DNA of 64,000 nt from Roseiarcus sp963835955 (GTDB taxonomy: Bacteria > Pseudomonadota > Alphaproteobacteria > Rhizobiales > Beijerinckiaceae). Location of the stretch: the NCBI GenBank assembly GCA_963835955.1, contig CAWIHZ010000025.1:11381-75380 (forward strand), given 5' to 3'. Both the position numbers and the translations under genes were made by a program. How positions within the stretch are numbered: the stretch's first letter is position 1; the number at the start of each line of letters is the position of its first letter. Positions 43,190 to 52,530 of this stretch are shown piece by piece. A model generated the notes under the pieces. It worked only from the letters and a program-made list of their open reading frames with translations. It searched no databases and was not told the DNA's origin.

Positions 43190-44317
43190 TCACCGATCGG
43201 CAAGCGCCATGTCGTCGCGGTGGATCATTTCAGCCCGCCCCGCGGTTCCCAGGATTTGGGCGATGTCGCGCGAATTTCGGCCGCGGATGCGTTCGGCATG
43301 CAGCGCGTCATAGGCGATCAGGCCCCGCCCGATCTCGGCGCCGCGCTCGTCGCGGATGGCGACGCAATCGCCGCGCGCGAACACGCCCTCGACGCGCTTG
43401 ACCCCGGCCGGCAGCAGGCTCTTGCCGCCAGCCAGCGCCGCCGCCGCGCCGGCGTCGACGAACACGGCTCCCTTGAGCTCCAGCGAGCCCCCGATCCAGA
43501 TCTTGCGCGCCGCGACCGGATTGGAGGGCGTCAAGAACCAGGTGCAGCGCGCTCCCTCGGCGACCCGCGCAATCGGATGCCCGACCCGCCCGTCGGCAAT
43601 GACCATGTGGGTGCCGGCCGCGGTGGCGATGCGGGCGGCCTCGATCTTGGTGCGCATGCCGCCGCGCGACAATTCCGAGAGCGTCCCGCCCGCCATCGCC
43701 TCGATGTCGGGGGTGACGCGCTCGACGACGGGGAGGAGCCGTGCATGCGCGTTGCCTTGCGGCGGCGAATCATAAAGCCCGTCGACGTCGGAGAGCAGGA
43801 TCAGGAGATCGGCGCTCGCCATGGTGGCGACGCGAGCCGCCAGTCGGTCGTTGTCGCCGTAGCGGATTTCGCTGGTGGCTACGGTGTCGTTCTCATTGAT
43901 GATCGGGACGGCGCGCATCGCGATCAGGCGGCCGAGCGTCGCGCGGGCGTTGAGATAGCGGCGGCGCTCTTCGGTGTCCTGCAGGGTCAGCAGCACCTGA
44001 CCGGCGACGATCGCATGCGGCTGAAGCGCCCGCGACCAGGCGCTCGACAACGCGATCTGGCCGATCGCGGCCGCGGCTTGGCTGTCCTCGAGCTTGAGCG
44101 CGCCCTTCGGCAGCGCCGCGATCGTGCGTCCGAGCGCGATCGCGCCTGAGGAGACGACGAGCACGTTCGCCCCTCGCCCATGCAGCGCCGCGATATCGGC
44201 CGCCAGCGCCTCCAGCCAGGCCTGTTTGACGGCGCCGCGCGCGGAATCGACGACGAGGGAGGAGCCGACCTTGACGACCACGCGCCTGAATCGATCGAGT
44301 GAGGGAAGCTGAGCCAC
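43190..44317 (-). CDS. proB: Glutamate 5-kinase
   Basis: 375 residues from GTG 44317. The amino-acid kinase domain has VVVKVGSSLVV, VLVVSSGAIALG, the glutamate-binding segment NENDTVATSEIRYGDNDRLAA and LLSDVDGLYD. The C-terminal PUA domain (about 285-370) is present. It phosphorylates glutamate in the first step of proline synthesis. An in-frame ATG at 44413 would add 32 unconserved residues; neither start has a clear ribosome binding site. No proA or obg is adjacent, unlike the common obg-proB-proA order, so the locus has been rearranged, perhaps by the IS remnants upstream. Confidence 0.93.
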   Translation of the reverse strand: MAQLPSLDRFRRVVVKVGSSLVVDSARGAVKQAWLEALAADIAALHGRGANVLVVSSGAIALGRTIAALPKGALKLEDSQAAAAIGQIALSSAWSRALQPHAIVAGQVLLTLQDTEERRRYLNARATLGRLIAMRAVPIINENDTVATSEIRYGDNDRLAARVATMASADLLILLSDVDGLYDSPPQGNAHARLLPVVERVTPDIEAMAGGTLSELSRGGMRTKIEAARIATAAGTHMVIADGRVGHPIARVAEGARCTWFLTPSNPVAARKIWIGGSLELKGAVFVDAGAAAALAGGKSLLPAGVKRVEGVFARGDCVAIRDERGAEIGRGLIAYDALHAERIRGRNSRDIAQILGTAGRAEMIHRDDMALADR

Positions 44318-44529
44318 GGCCGCCGGCTTGGAAGGGATTTCGCGCTCGATCGCGCGAAAAATATAGGGAAACGAGCGCCTTTTCCGTCTAGAGCAGCCGG
44401 TCGGCGATGGCAAGGCGGAGCATTACCGGCCGCCCGCCGTTGCGACGTATCCGGGCTCATCGAACCGCACACGATTGACGAGCCACTTGGCGCGCCCGGG
44501 AAGGTCAAGCCCCTGGCGTCGGCGACGCT

Positions 44530-44754
44530 ATGGCGGAAGGGGTTCGGCCCCTTCGCGAGTCGCCGGGCAGAATCCAGATCCTCGACGACCACTTCCCGAC
44601 CACCGACGGGCGCACGCTTGTCCTCAACCGCTACACCGACCTCAATGTCCACCAACGGGTTCTCCTCGATCGCCTCAGCCTGACGTTGCCGCCCCAGCCG
44701 CCACCGCGCATTACCGCGGCCGGTCAGATCGCCGGCCCGGCCCTCCGGATGTAG
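44530..44754 (+). pseudogene. C-terminal fragment of a transposase (IS4/IS1634-like)
   Basis: 74 residues ending RYTDLNVHQRVLLDRLSL followed by TLPPQPPPRI and a short tail. This resembles the extreme C-terminus of IS1634/IS4-like transposases, where FPTTDGR...L.RYT...LL..L.L.LP.QPPP recurs. Nothing upstream resembles the rest of a transposase, so it is a remnant. Recognition is from memory of the motif only. Confidence 0.45.
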
Positions 44755-44829
44755 TGGAGACCTTTCGACCCGAAGCCCCGCTTTGCGGAGCCTCGCTCGT
44801 CCTCAGCAGCCCCAGCTGAGAAAGTCGGG

Positions 44830-44910
44830 CTAGGGCGAGGCGGCGGTCCAGAGCCGCCGCCGCTTCCCTTCATTGCTGGATCGCGTCGCTTACGCTCGCG
44901 ATCACGGCGC
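44830..44910 (+). repeat. 81-bp direct repeat, left copy
   Basis: This is an exact repeat of 46147-46227. It contains two hairpins: GGCGGCGG-TCCAGA-GCCGCCGCC-type and GATCGCG...CGCGATC. Together the copies bracket the second IS630 relic. They are far longer than the 2-bp TA duplication expected of this IS family. Confidence 0.9.
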
Positions 44911-44932
44911 GGCTGATAGCAGGGAGAGGAAG

Positions 44933-46147
44933 AGATTGAAGGGTATAGATGCTTGAGTTTGATGCGAGCTCGGGTGTGGTGAAGTGCCAGTCGGCTTGGT
45001 GTGGTTGCTTGCGGTCGTGCTCCCAGGCGGCGATTCTCGATGAGGGTTGTTTGTCGGGGATGCGGCGATCGAGGCACTGGGACGTAGGACGCCGAGTTCG
45101 GACTCGGCCAGATCGAGCCAACTGCCGTGCTTTGGCGTGTAGTGCCATTCGAAGCGCTCGACCAGCCGCCTGGCTTCGGCGGCCGGAAAGGCTTCGTAGA
45201 GTGAGGCCTTGCTGTGGATGTTGAGATTGTCCTGGACCAGCACGATGATCCGGGCGTCGGAGAAGTGGAGATCGGCCAAGTCTTTCAAGACGTGAGCATA
45301 ATCGACGGCGGTGTGGCGATCGGTGACTTTGACGTGGCGCCAGCCTTCGAGCGGCGCGAACAGCATGAAGAGATTGGCCGTGCCGTTGCGCTCGTACTCG
45401 TAGTCGCACGGGCCGGGCGCCCCGGCTTCATCGGTATCGGCACACGCGTTTCGGCGAGGAGTTGCTTTGAGGTCTCGTCCAGGCAGACCAGCGGGCGATC
45501 GGGATCGCGCGGCCGCGTGTAGACGGCCAGCACGTCTTCCATGCGCTGCTACGAACGCGCTGTTGGCCTTGGGCGGGATGACCCAGCTGCTGTCGGCGAT
45601 GGGGCTTGAGAGTGTTTTTTTGAGCGCCCGCCCGATCGTCGTAGTCGCTGGCGCGATCGACGATGCCGAGTTCCACGACCTTGTTCTCCAACAACCGCAA
45701 GAGTCCAGCGCGCGCGTCCCTTGGGCGGTTTGGAGCAAGCCAGGGCGATCAGCTTGGCTTCTTTCTCGCCGTCGAAAATCCGCGCAACCGCCGGCGTCGC
45801 CGTTGCTTGCGGCTCAGCACAGCCTCGAAGCCCTCCTCCACCAGTTGCTTGCGCACCCGGTAAACCATCGATGGGCTCGTCTCCAGAGCCTTGATGATCC
45901 GGCTGTCGCTCCAGCCTTCACCGGCGCCCGAGACATCGGCCTTCAACAATATCCGCGCCTTCAGCAGCCGCTGCGCTGGGCTCTTTCCTTTCCGGATCAG
46001 CGCTTCAAGCTGCTCCCGTTCATCCGCGCTCAACCGCACCACATATCTCTTTACCGAAATCTCCTTCGCAGCCATCATTGCCTCCGTCGTCCGTACTGTC
46101 GACAAAGCGAATCATTAAATCATTTCAAATTGGTTGAAGCGGGCGAC
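44933..46147 (-). mobile_element. IS630-family element, relic 2
   Basis: About 1.2 kb, nearly full length. The right end is intact (inverted repeat ending CGGGCGAC followed by TA at 46148-46149). The left end has lost the first 16 bp of the inverted repeat seen in relic 1: homology starts at AGATTGA (44933 versus 37046). The two relics are closely similar over their shared length. Confidence 0.82.
44940..46078 (-). pseudogene. IS630 transposase with multiple frameshifts
   Basis: The N-terminal helix-turn-helix part is readable from ATG 46078 (MAAKEISVKRYVVRLSADER, then MVYRVRKQLVEEGFEAVLSR). After that at least five single-base insertions or deletions relative to relic 1 break the frame: near 45802, 45705, 45644, 45543, 45417 and 45085. 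The DDE-domain pieces (CLDE, LVQDNLNIHSKASLYEAF, HYTPKHGSWLDLAE) appear in alternating frames. With so many lesions this is long dead. Confidence 0.85.
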
Positions 46148-46227
46148 TAGGGCGAGGCGGCGGTCCAGAGCCGCCGCCGCTTCCCTTCATTGCTGGATCG
46201 CGTCGCTTACGCTCGCGATCACGGCGC
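46147..46227 (+). repeat. 81-bp direct repeat, right copy
   Basis: Identical to 44830-44910. Its first bases (C-TA-GGGCGAGG) contain the TA at which the IS630 right end joins host DNA. The repeat therefore represents the native target sequence, and the left copy was either already present or was created by a later rearrangement. Confidence 0.9.
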
Positions 46228-46245
46228 CGGCTCGATCAAGCAGCG

Positions 46246-47421
46246 TCATGCTCTGAAGCGTCCGGCGGCTGGGGTGTCCCGGTGAAAGAGGATGCTCGGA
46301 TCGAGCCTGGCGATGCTATCCCAGCTTCCGAGGGCGAGGACCCGGTCGATTTCGCGACGGTAAAGCTCGAGCACCCAATGAACGCCCTCCTCGCCGGCGC
46401 AGGCCACGCCCCAAAGGTGCGGCCGACCGATCAGCGCCGCCCGCGCGCCGAGCGCCAGCGCCTTCACCACGTCAACCCCGCGGCGGAAGCCGCCATCGAC
46501 CAGGACCGGAATGGCGCCATTAAGCGCGTCGACGACGGCGGGCAGCGCGACGATCGATGGAATTGCGCCGTCGAGTTGCCGGCCGCCGTGATTGGAAACG
46601 ATAATGGCGTCCGCGCCGCGCCTCGCCGCTTCTCGCGCGTCATCGGGGTGCAGCAGCCCTTTGATCACCAAAGGCCCGCGCCATCGACCGCGCAGCCATT
46701 CGACGTCCGCCCAGCCGACCGCCGGGTCGAGCTGCTCGGCCATCAATGGACCAAATGCGCCGATCGAGGTCCGCTGGCCGTAATTGACGAAGGTCGGCGA
46801 GGGCGTCCTCGACATGCGCATGAGCCAGCCTGGACGGCTGGCGAAGTCGACCAGGCTGCGCGGACCCCAGCGCAGGGGAAAGGTCATTGCGTTGCGCGCG
46901 TCGCGGTCGCGGCCAGCGGTCACCTGATTGTCGACGGTGAGAATCAGCGCCTTGTAATTGCTCGCCGCGGCGCGGGCCGCGAACTCGGCGGTGAGGCCGC
47001 GATCCTTATAGAGAAACACCTGCATCCATTTCGGTCCCGGCGTGACCGCGCCGATCTCCTCGATCGTCGCGGTCGAGGCGTGGCTGGTCGAATAGATGGT
47101 TCCGAACCGCGCCGCCGCGCGGGCCGCGGCCAGTTCCGCGTGCGGCCACAAAAGGCCGGCGAGGCCGGTCGGCCCGATGATGACCGGCGACGGCAGCTTG
47201 ACCCCGAACAGCTCGACCGACTGATCGCGCCTTGGCGCGCCTTCGAGCAGCTTTGGGATCAGTTCGAGCGCCGCGAGCGCCGCCTCGTTGCGCCGCATGG
47301 TGATCTCGTCGCCGGCGGCGCCGTCCACCATGTCGAACACCATGCGCGGCAGACGCCTGCGCGCAAGCGCGCGCAGCGCGGCGACGCTGTAGCCTTTGCG
47401 CTGCAGGGCGGCGCGGTCCAT
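46246..47421 (-). CDS. FMN-dependent alpha-hydroxy-acid oxidase/dehydrogenase
   Basis: 391 residues of the lactate/glycolate/mandelate dehydrogenase family. The FMN-binding barrel motifs are visible: GPTGLAGLLWP, YSTSHASTATIEEI, WMQVFLYKDRG, LILTVDNQVTAGRDRD, the catalytic SNHGGRQLDG and PVLVDGGFRRGVDVVKALALGA. It oxidises a 2-hydroxy acid to the 2-oxo acid. The ATG at 47421 overlaps the amidohydrolase stop by one base (TGATG). It is the last gene of a three-gene operon with a lactonase-like amidohydrolase and an RraA-like aldolase, which together would handle a hydroxy or keto acid. Confidence 0.9.
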   Translation of the reverse strand: MDRAALQRKGYSVAALRALARRRLPRMVFDMVDGAAGDEITMRRNEAALAALELIPKLLEGAPRRDQSVELFGVKLPSPVIIGPTGLAGLLWPHAELAAARAAARFGTIYSTSHASTATIEEIGAVTPGPKWMQVFLYKDRGLTAEFAARAAASNYKALILTVDNQVTAGRDRDARNAMTFPLRWGPRSLVDFASRPGWLMRMSRTPSPTFVNYGQRTSIGAFGPLMAEQLDPAVGWADVEWLRGRWRGPLVIKGLLHPDDAREAARRGADAIIVSNHGGRQLDGAIPSIVALPAVVDALNGAIPVLVDGGFRRGVDVVKALALGARAALIGRPHLWGVACAGEEGVHWVLELYRREIDRVLALGSWDSIARLDPSILFHRDTPAAGRFRA

Positions 47422-48293
47422 CAGACGTTCAGGCGATAGGTCTTGACCGCGTTGTCGCGGAAGAGCTTTCGCCGGTCGGCCGGCGAAAAGTCCGAGGTCG
47501 CCCACTCGAGCGTCGCCAGCCACTGGAGGTAGGCGCCGGCGAGTTCGGACACCGGCCAGTCCCCGCCGTAGAGGATGCGGTCGGGTCCAAAACATTCGAC
47601 CACATGATCGATGTAGAGCCGCAATTGCTCGCGGGTCCAGGTCCTGGGATCGGCCTCGGTCGTGAGGCCGGAGAGCTTGCACACGACATTAGGCAGCGCC
47701 GCCATTTCGCGGATATGGCTGCGCCAGGGATCGGTGCGGCCCGCCCTGATCCCGGGCTTGCCGATGTGATCGAGGACGAATGCGACCTCGGGACACAGGC
47801 GCATCATCTTCAGCGTGTTCGGCAACTGCGGATGGAGGACGCAAATGTCGAAAGACAGATTGTATTTCGGCAACAGCCGCATCGCTTCGAGGAAGCCGGC
47901 CTTCAGCACATATTCGGGGTCCGGCTGGTTCTGGATCAGACGGCGCACGCCGCGGATCGCCGGAAGTTTGGCGATCCGCGCCATCTCCGGCTCGATCGCC
48001 GCGCCTCGTTCGAGCGGCAGGCAGGCGACGGCGCCGAGCAGGCGGCGATCGCGGCGCGCGAGCCCGTCCACCCAATCGGCCTCGTCGAGATATTGCGGCA
48101 TGTCGACGTCGACCTCGACGAAGACGAATCCTTCGATCTCATATGGCCTGGCCGCCGCCGCGAGATCGTCGGGCGTCCAATCGCGTTTGAGCGCCGGCGC
48201 TCCTTGCGACCAGGCGTAGCCGAAACGCTTCTGGTCGATGAGATGGATATGGGAGTCGACGATGGGAAAATCGATCACGGCCCTAATCTCCAA
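47421..48293 (-). CDS. Amidohydrolase family 2, lactonase-like
   Basis: 290 residues. The metal motif DSHIHL lies near residues 13-18, with FVEVDVDMPQYL, LDHIGKP and the late ILYGGDWPVSEL motif. This pattern is close to L-fucono-/L-rhamnono-lactonases and 2-pyrone-4,6-dicarboxylate lactonase. It is translationally coupled to the downstream FMN oxidase (1-bp overlap) and lies 35 bp after the RraA-like gene. Hydrolysis of a sugar-acid or pyrone lactone is likely, but the exact substrate is not readable. Confidence 0.87.
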   Translation of the reverse strand: MEIRAVIDFPIVDSHIHLIDQKRFGYAWSQGAPALKRDWTPDDLAAAARPYEIEGFVFVEVDVDMPQYLDEADWVDGLARRDRRLLGAVACLPLERGAAIEPEMARIAKLPAIRGVRRLIQNQPDPEYVLKAGFLEAMRLLPKYNLSFDICVLHPQLPNTLKMMRLCPEVAFVLDHIGKPGIRAGRTDPWRSHIREMAALPNVVCKLSGLTTEADPRTWTREQLRLYIDHVVECFGPDRILYGGDWPVSELAGAYLQWLATLEWATSDFSPADRRKLFRDNAVKTYRLNV

Positions 48294-48328
48294 CCCTCAA
48301 GACCCCAAGCGCCGACAACAGGCCGCAG

Positions 48329-49003
48329 TCATTTTGCGCCGTCTGGCCGGCGCGCCGCGGCGGCGACCGGAAGCTCACGCAATCCCCCGCGCACGCGCGC
48401 CAGCATCGCCGCTTCCGCCGCCCTGACCTGCTTGAGATTGGCGAGCGTTTCGGCAAGGCGCGCGCGCGGCACCACGACGACGCCGTCGCGATCGCCGACG
48501 ACCACGTCGCCCGACGAAACCGCGCAGCCTCCGCAGACGATCGGGAGGCCGACGGCGCCCGGCCCGCGCTTGCCGGGAGAATTGGGGCTGACCCCGATCG
48601 CATAGACCGGCAGGTTCAATTCCTCGAGATCGGCGAGGTCGCGCACCAAGCCATCGGTGACGAAGCCGGCCACGCCGCGATTGCGCGCGACCCCGAGCAG
48701 AAGGTCGCCGGTCACGGCGGCGCCGGCATAGAAGCGCGTCGCGGCGACGAGCACGTCGCCGGGCTCGCTCTCGGCGCAGGCGGCGATCAGGGCCAGATTG
48801 TCATTGGCGCCGCAGTCGCAGGTGAGGGCGACGCCGATAAGGCGGTCTCCGACCATCGGCCTGACGCGCCAGTCCAGCGCGCCCGAGCCGCCCATCGCAT
48901 CGACGATGAAACTCGTCGGCGCGCCGCGGAGCCCCTCGACCAGCTCCGCCGGCGGTCGCTCGACGGCCGGCGCAAACACCAGCGGAGGCGGTTCCTCGAT
49001 CAT
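48329..49003 (-). CDS. RraA-like protein / 4-hydroxy-4-methyl-2-oxoglutarate aldolase-like
   Basis: 224 residues of the RraA/HMG aldolase family. The characteristic GDVLVAATRFYAGAAVTGDLLLGVARNRGV, then TDGLVRDLADLEELNLPVYA and SSGDVVVGDRDGVVVVPR are present, including the Arg-Asp (RD) pair used by aldolases for metal and substrate binding. Retention of RD favours an aldolase/decarboxylase over an RNase E inhibitor. ATG 49003 is chosen as the domain begins soon after. It is the first gene of the three-gene operon, so it probably cleaves a keto-acid intermediate. Confidence 0.87.
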   Translation of the reverse strand: MIEEPPPLVFAPAVERPPAELVEGLRGAPTSFIVDAMGGSGALDWRVRPMVGDRLIGVALTCDCGANDNLALIAACAESEPGDVLVAATRFYAGAAVTGDLLLGVARNRGVAGFVTDGLVRDLADLEELNLPVYAIGVSPNSPGKRGPGAVGLPIVCGGCAVSSGDVVVGDRDGVVVVPRARLAETLANLKQVRAAEAAMLARVRGGLRELPVAAAARRPDGAK

Positions 49004-49222
49004 GGCGGACCCGGGTTCCGTGACAGTCCGAACGCGTTGCGGGCGCTTCTCGCCGGTCGTCCGCCTTCGCGCGAAAGAATAGAATGCACGTTCGGCGCGC
49101 GGGGGCAACCGCGGCAGGGACGGCGATTCTCGCTGGTTGAAACACGTTCGAGAACCTGCGACGTTGAATGCGCGTCGCGTCCGAGGCGCGTTTTCGCCGC
49201 GCCTCGCCAGGGAGGATTAAAA

Positions 49223-49438
49223 ATGGCTGAGAGCGTCTATAAAGTCATTGAGCTGATCGGCACCAGCACCGAATCCTGGGAGAAGGCCGCCAAAGCCGCG
49301 ATCGAGAGAGCCGCGGAATCCTTGCGGGATCTCCGGGTCGCCGAAATCACGGAACAGGATGTCCAGCTGAAGGACGGCAAGGTCGAGCTCTATCGCGCCA
49401 AAGTGAAGGTGTCGTTCAAATACAAGGGCGGCGACTAG
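49223..49438 (+). CDS. Dodecin family flavin-binding protein
   Basis: 71 residues that match dodecin end to end: VYKVIELIGTSTESWEKAAK, then AIERAAESLRDLRVAEI and VKVSFKYKGGD. Dodecins form hollow 12-mers that store FMN or riboflavin derivatives and quench their photoreactivity. The ATG at 49223 has AGGGAGGA eight bases upstream. It is a single-gene unit, convergent with rsmB. The FMN-dependent oxidase operon nearby may be coincidental. Confidence 0.95.
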   Translation: MAESVYKVIELIGTSTESWEKAAKAAIERAAESLRDLRVAEITEQDVQLKDGKVELYRAKVKVSFKYKGGD

Positions 49439-49471
49439 CGCACGTTGCGGTTTGGTTGAATTGCTCATGCA

Positions 49472-50842
49472 TCAAACGGCCTTTTGCAACCTCGCGGCGA
49501 AGAAGCCGTCGAGGCCGGAGCGGCGCGGGTCCTCGCCCCAGAGATGACAGGGCAAGGTGCGCAGGTCGCCGGACGGGGTCAGGCATTCGGCGAGGCCGCC
49601 GATCTCTTGCGGCTCTATGGGCGAGCGCCGCACGTCGGGATTGCGCCGCAGCAGTGAGGCGATCTGGGCTTCGCCCTCTTCGGGCTCGAGCGAGCATACG
49701 CAATAGACGATCATGCCGCCGGCCCTCGCCAGCGCGATCGCCTTGTCGAGGAGCTGGGTCTGCAGCTTGACCAGCGCGGCGAGATCGCCGTGGCGCTTGG
49801 TCCAGGCGACGTCGGGGTGGCGGCGGATGGTTCCGGTCGCGGTGCAGGGCGCGTCCAGCAGCGCGGCGTCGAACGGCGGCGCGTCGAAAGAGAGCGCGTC
49901 GGCGACCACCAGCTCCGAATGCAGGCGCAGGCGCTCGAAATTGGCGGCCAGCAGTTTGAGCCGCTCGGCCGAACGGTCGACCGTGGTCACGGCGGCGCCG
50001 GCGGCCGCCAGCTCTGCGCTTTTTCCCCCAGGCGCCGCGCAGAGGTCGACCACCCGCATGCCCGCCCGGGCGCGCAGCAGCCGGGCCGGCAGCGCCGCGG
50101 CGGCGTCCTGCACCCACCATTCGCCGTCCGCGTAGCCTTCGAGTTCGCCGATGGCTTTGTGGGTGTCGAGCCGCACCGAGCCGGTCGGCAACACGAGGCC
50201 GCCGAGCCGCCGGGCCCAGCCGGCGGGGTCGCTCTTGACGCTGAGGTCGAGCGTCGGTTCGCAGCGGTTGGCGGCGGCGATCGCACGCGCCAGATCCTCG
50301 CCGTAATTCGCCCGCCACCGCGCCGCGAGCCAGGCCGGGGTGTCGTCGTCAAGCGGATCCGAGTCGGCGAGAATGGAATCGCGCTCGCGCGCGATCGTTC
50401 GCAGCACGGCGTTGGCAAGCGCCGCGAATGGCGCGCTCGCGGATTCCGCCCGCGCCGCCTTCACCGCCAGATCGACGGCGGCGTGGTCGGGCGCGTCGAA
50501 AAACAAAATCTGCGCCGCCGCGACGATCAGCGTCCATTCCAGCATGCCGCCGCGCTTGGGCATGCCCTTGTCGAGCCTTCGGGCGAGCGCCTTGCGGATC
50601 GTGCCCAGCCGGCGCAGCGACACCGTGGCGATCGAGCGCGCGAGCGCCGGATCGCGGGCGTCGACGGCGCTCGCGCGCAATGTGAGGTCGGCCGCCAGCC
50701 GCTCGTCCAGCGGGCGCGCCAGCGTCAGCGCCTCGGCGACGGCGCGCGCGGCGGCGACCCGCGCCGCCATGCCCGGCGGCGGAGGCTCCGGCGGGTCCGG
50801 CCTTTGATGGCGCCCGTGGAAACCCTGCATTTGTCCAGCCAA
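49472..50842 (-). CDS. rsmB: 16S rRNA m5C methyltransferase RsmB
   Basis: 456 residues. An N-terminal NusB-like RNA-binding domain (about 25-165) precedes an SAM methyltransferase. Motif I is VDLCAAPGGKSAELAAAG, the DAPCTATGTIRRHPD motif carries one of the two catalytic cysteines, and CVCSLEPEEGE holds the other. It methylates C967 of 16S rRNA. A Pro-rich leader of about 22 residues precedes the domain, so the true start may be the ATG near residue 25 (position 50770). The C-terminus ends 33 bp from the dodecin stop. Confidence 0.92.
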   Translation of the reverse strand: MAGQMQGFHGRHQRPDPPEPPPPGMAARVAAARAVAEALTLARPLDERLAADLTLRASAVDARDPALARSIATVSLRRLGTIRKALARRLDKGMPKRGGMLEWTLIVAAAQILFFDAPDHAAVDLAVKAARAESASAPFAALANAVLRTIARERDSILADSDPLDDDTPAWLAARWRANYGEDLARAIAAANRCEPTLDLSVKSDPAGWARRLGGLVLPTGSVRLDTHKAIGELEGYADGEWWVQDAAAALPARLLRARAGMRVVDLCAAPGGKSAELAAAGAAVTTVDRSAERLKLLAANFERLRLHSELVVADALSFDAPPFDAALLDAPCTATGTIRRHPDVAWTKRHGDLAALVKLQTQLLDKAIALARAGGMIVYCVCSLEPEEGEAQIASLLRRNPDVRRSPIEPQEIGGLAECLTPSGDLRTLPCHLWGEDPRRSGLDGFFAARLQKAV

Positions 50843-51556
50843 ACGCGCCTCTGCCCAAATCAGATCGTCGCCGCTCGCGCCAGACTACTACGCCAACATT
50901 GCGCTTAGCTTGCGGCGGACGGAAGGATGATCAAATTCGGGTGGTCGCCGACAATATCTTGTGAACATCAGAAATTTCGGGATATTGCGTCCGGTCGCGG
51001 GCGAAAGGGCATAGCGTCCGCGATTTTCACCCAAGGCGCACAAAACGTAACTCCCAAGCGCCCCCCTCCGCTCGGCAGGGAATGCAGGAAAGCGCCGAGC
51101 GCGAACCGCTGTCAATTCGGCTTTATTTGCGATTGAGATTCACCCTTGTTGGCGGCATCGCCGCCCCGCGAAACGGAAATGCGCTGTTTTGGCCTCCAAA
51201 AGTGGAGGCGCCGGGCAGTTGCTCCCTTTATTCCCTTTCTCGACCCCCGATCCGTTCTTTTAAGTTCCGCTAAGGGGCTGGCGCCATTTTCAGCCGCGGA
51301 TTGCGTCTTTTCAATCGCTTGCGGCGCCATTTGGCGCCGATTCGTCGACCGCTTGCCCTTAAGCGAGACCCGTGAGCTGCGCTTCGCCCCCGGATCGATC
51401 ATCCCTAAAGACGGGGATTAAGGACCGGGAGCCGGACTGGGCTTTGCTTTAAGACGTCCCGGCATGGGCGTCCGCTCGGAACCGATTCCGGTTTCGAATC
51501 CGAGCAGACGAGGCGCCAGCCCCAAAACCATGCCGAAAGCTTAAAGACTTCGCGCC
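50843..51556. other. Non-coding region upstream of rsmB
   Basis: About 700 bp with visibly lower GC in 51110-51420 and no supportable gene. It contains a hairpin CCTCC-AAAAGT-GGAGG (about 51191-51206) and GGCGCC-ATTT-GGCGCC (51323-51338). A short minus-strand open frame at 51405-51665 begins inside the dispersed repeat described next and matches nothing I know. Possible content is the rsmB promoter plus remnants of a mobile or repeat element. Confidence 0.5.
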
Positions 51557-51765
51557 CCTCGCCGTTGTTCAGCGTGTCAACCCGCCCGCGTGAGGCCTTA
51601 AAGCGGCCGCTGCCCTCGGCGCGCACAGGCGCGCCTCGATCCAGCGACGAGGGAGACCATAACACGGGTTCTGATTATCTCAAAGCAATTGTCGAATAAA
51701 ATTGATTTTCATAAAACGCCGCCTCCTGCCTGCTGCCCCGGCAGCCCGGGAGCCCGGCAAGCCGC
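51557..51765. repeat. Dispersed 200-bp repeat, copy A
   Basis: Aligns with 63799-64000 over its whole length at roughly 85 percent identity by eye. Conserved blocks include GTCAACCCGCCCGCGTGA, CGCCTCGATCCAGCGACGAG, ACCATAACA, an AT-rich core ATAAAATTGATTTTC and CCCGGGAGCCCGGCA. The AT-rich core in otherwise GC-rich DNA looks promoter- or end-like. Confidence 0.85.
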
Positions 51766-51799
51766 CCGCGCCGCCCCGCCACTCAATTGATGCGTCTCA

Positions 51800-52260
51800 C
51801 CCGAGAGGCGCGGTCCGAAATCAACGAAAGTAGGGGAAAACTGCATGTGTCACGGTAATACACGCCGTAATACCCGATCGTCAGCCGCGCGCCCGGCGCG
51901 AGCGATTTCGGCGGCAGGGCGGTGGGGGCTATCGAGGGGCCCTTGACGCGCGCTTGCGTCCCCGCCACGCCCTCGTCCGCCGCGGGGAAGAAGTTCATCG
52001 CCGCCGAGCCGATGAAGCCGGCGACGAACAGGTTGGCGGGGGTGTAGCAGAGTTCGAGCGGCTTGCCGGCTTGCTCGATGCGGCCCTGGTTCATGACCAC
52101 GATGCGGTCGGCGAGGGTCGTCGCCTCGATCCGGTCGTGGGTGACGCAGATCATGGTCGCACCCAAAAGCCGGCGCAATCGCGCGATCTCGACGCGGGTC
52201 GATACCCGCAGCGCGCGTCGAGGTTCGACAGCGGTTCGTCGAACAGGAACACTTCCGGCC
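51800..52260 (-). pseudogene. Fragment of a sugar ABC transporter ATPase (UgpC/MsmX type)
   Basis: Only the second half of an ABC ATPase remains. In one frame the Walker B region reads PEVFLFDEPLSNLDA (about 52252-52208). After a shift, VEIARLRRLLGATMICVTHD, the H-loop, and IVVMNQGRIEQAGKPLELC continue in the next frame, ending in the regulatory C-terminal region (PPKSLAPGARLTIG). Walker A and the signature motif are absent. The type normally energises uptake of sugars or sugar alcohols, which fits the neighbouring SIS and inositol genes. Confidence 0.8.
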
Positions 52261-52530
52261 CGGCCGCGCCGCCCGGCGCTCTGCTCGGCATACCAGTCGG
52301 GGCGCTCCTCTGTGTTAGTTTCAGTCAGGCGTATGCCTCTTCGAGGGGTCAGCGCTAGGAGGGAGGCGGTGACGGCGAGGCCGTGGGCGAATCGAGACGC
52401 TGTTCGAGGCCGTCGGCGCGGCGCTGAAGCCAGGATTGCGACAGGGCGCTTCGCGAAGGCGGATGTCCCGACAGGAGCCCGAGTTGTTGGGAGATTCTGG
52501 ATGCGCGACCCGCCATGGAGGAAAAACGAT

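Noticed and set aside
51480..51520. tRNA-like TTTCGAATCC segment
   Set aside because: The T-loop-like string is not followed by a matching acceptor stem or anticodon arm upstream, and no CCA-side pairing was found.
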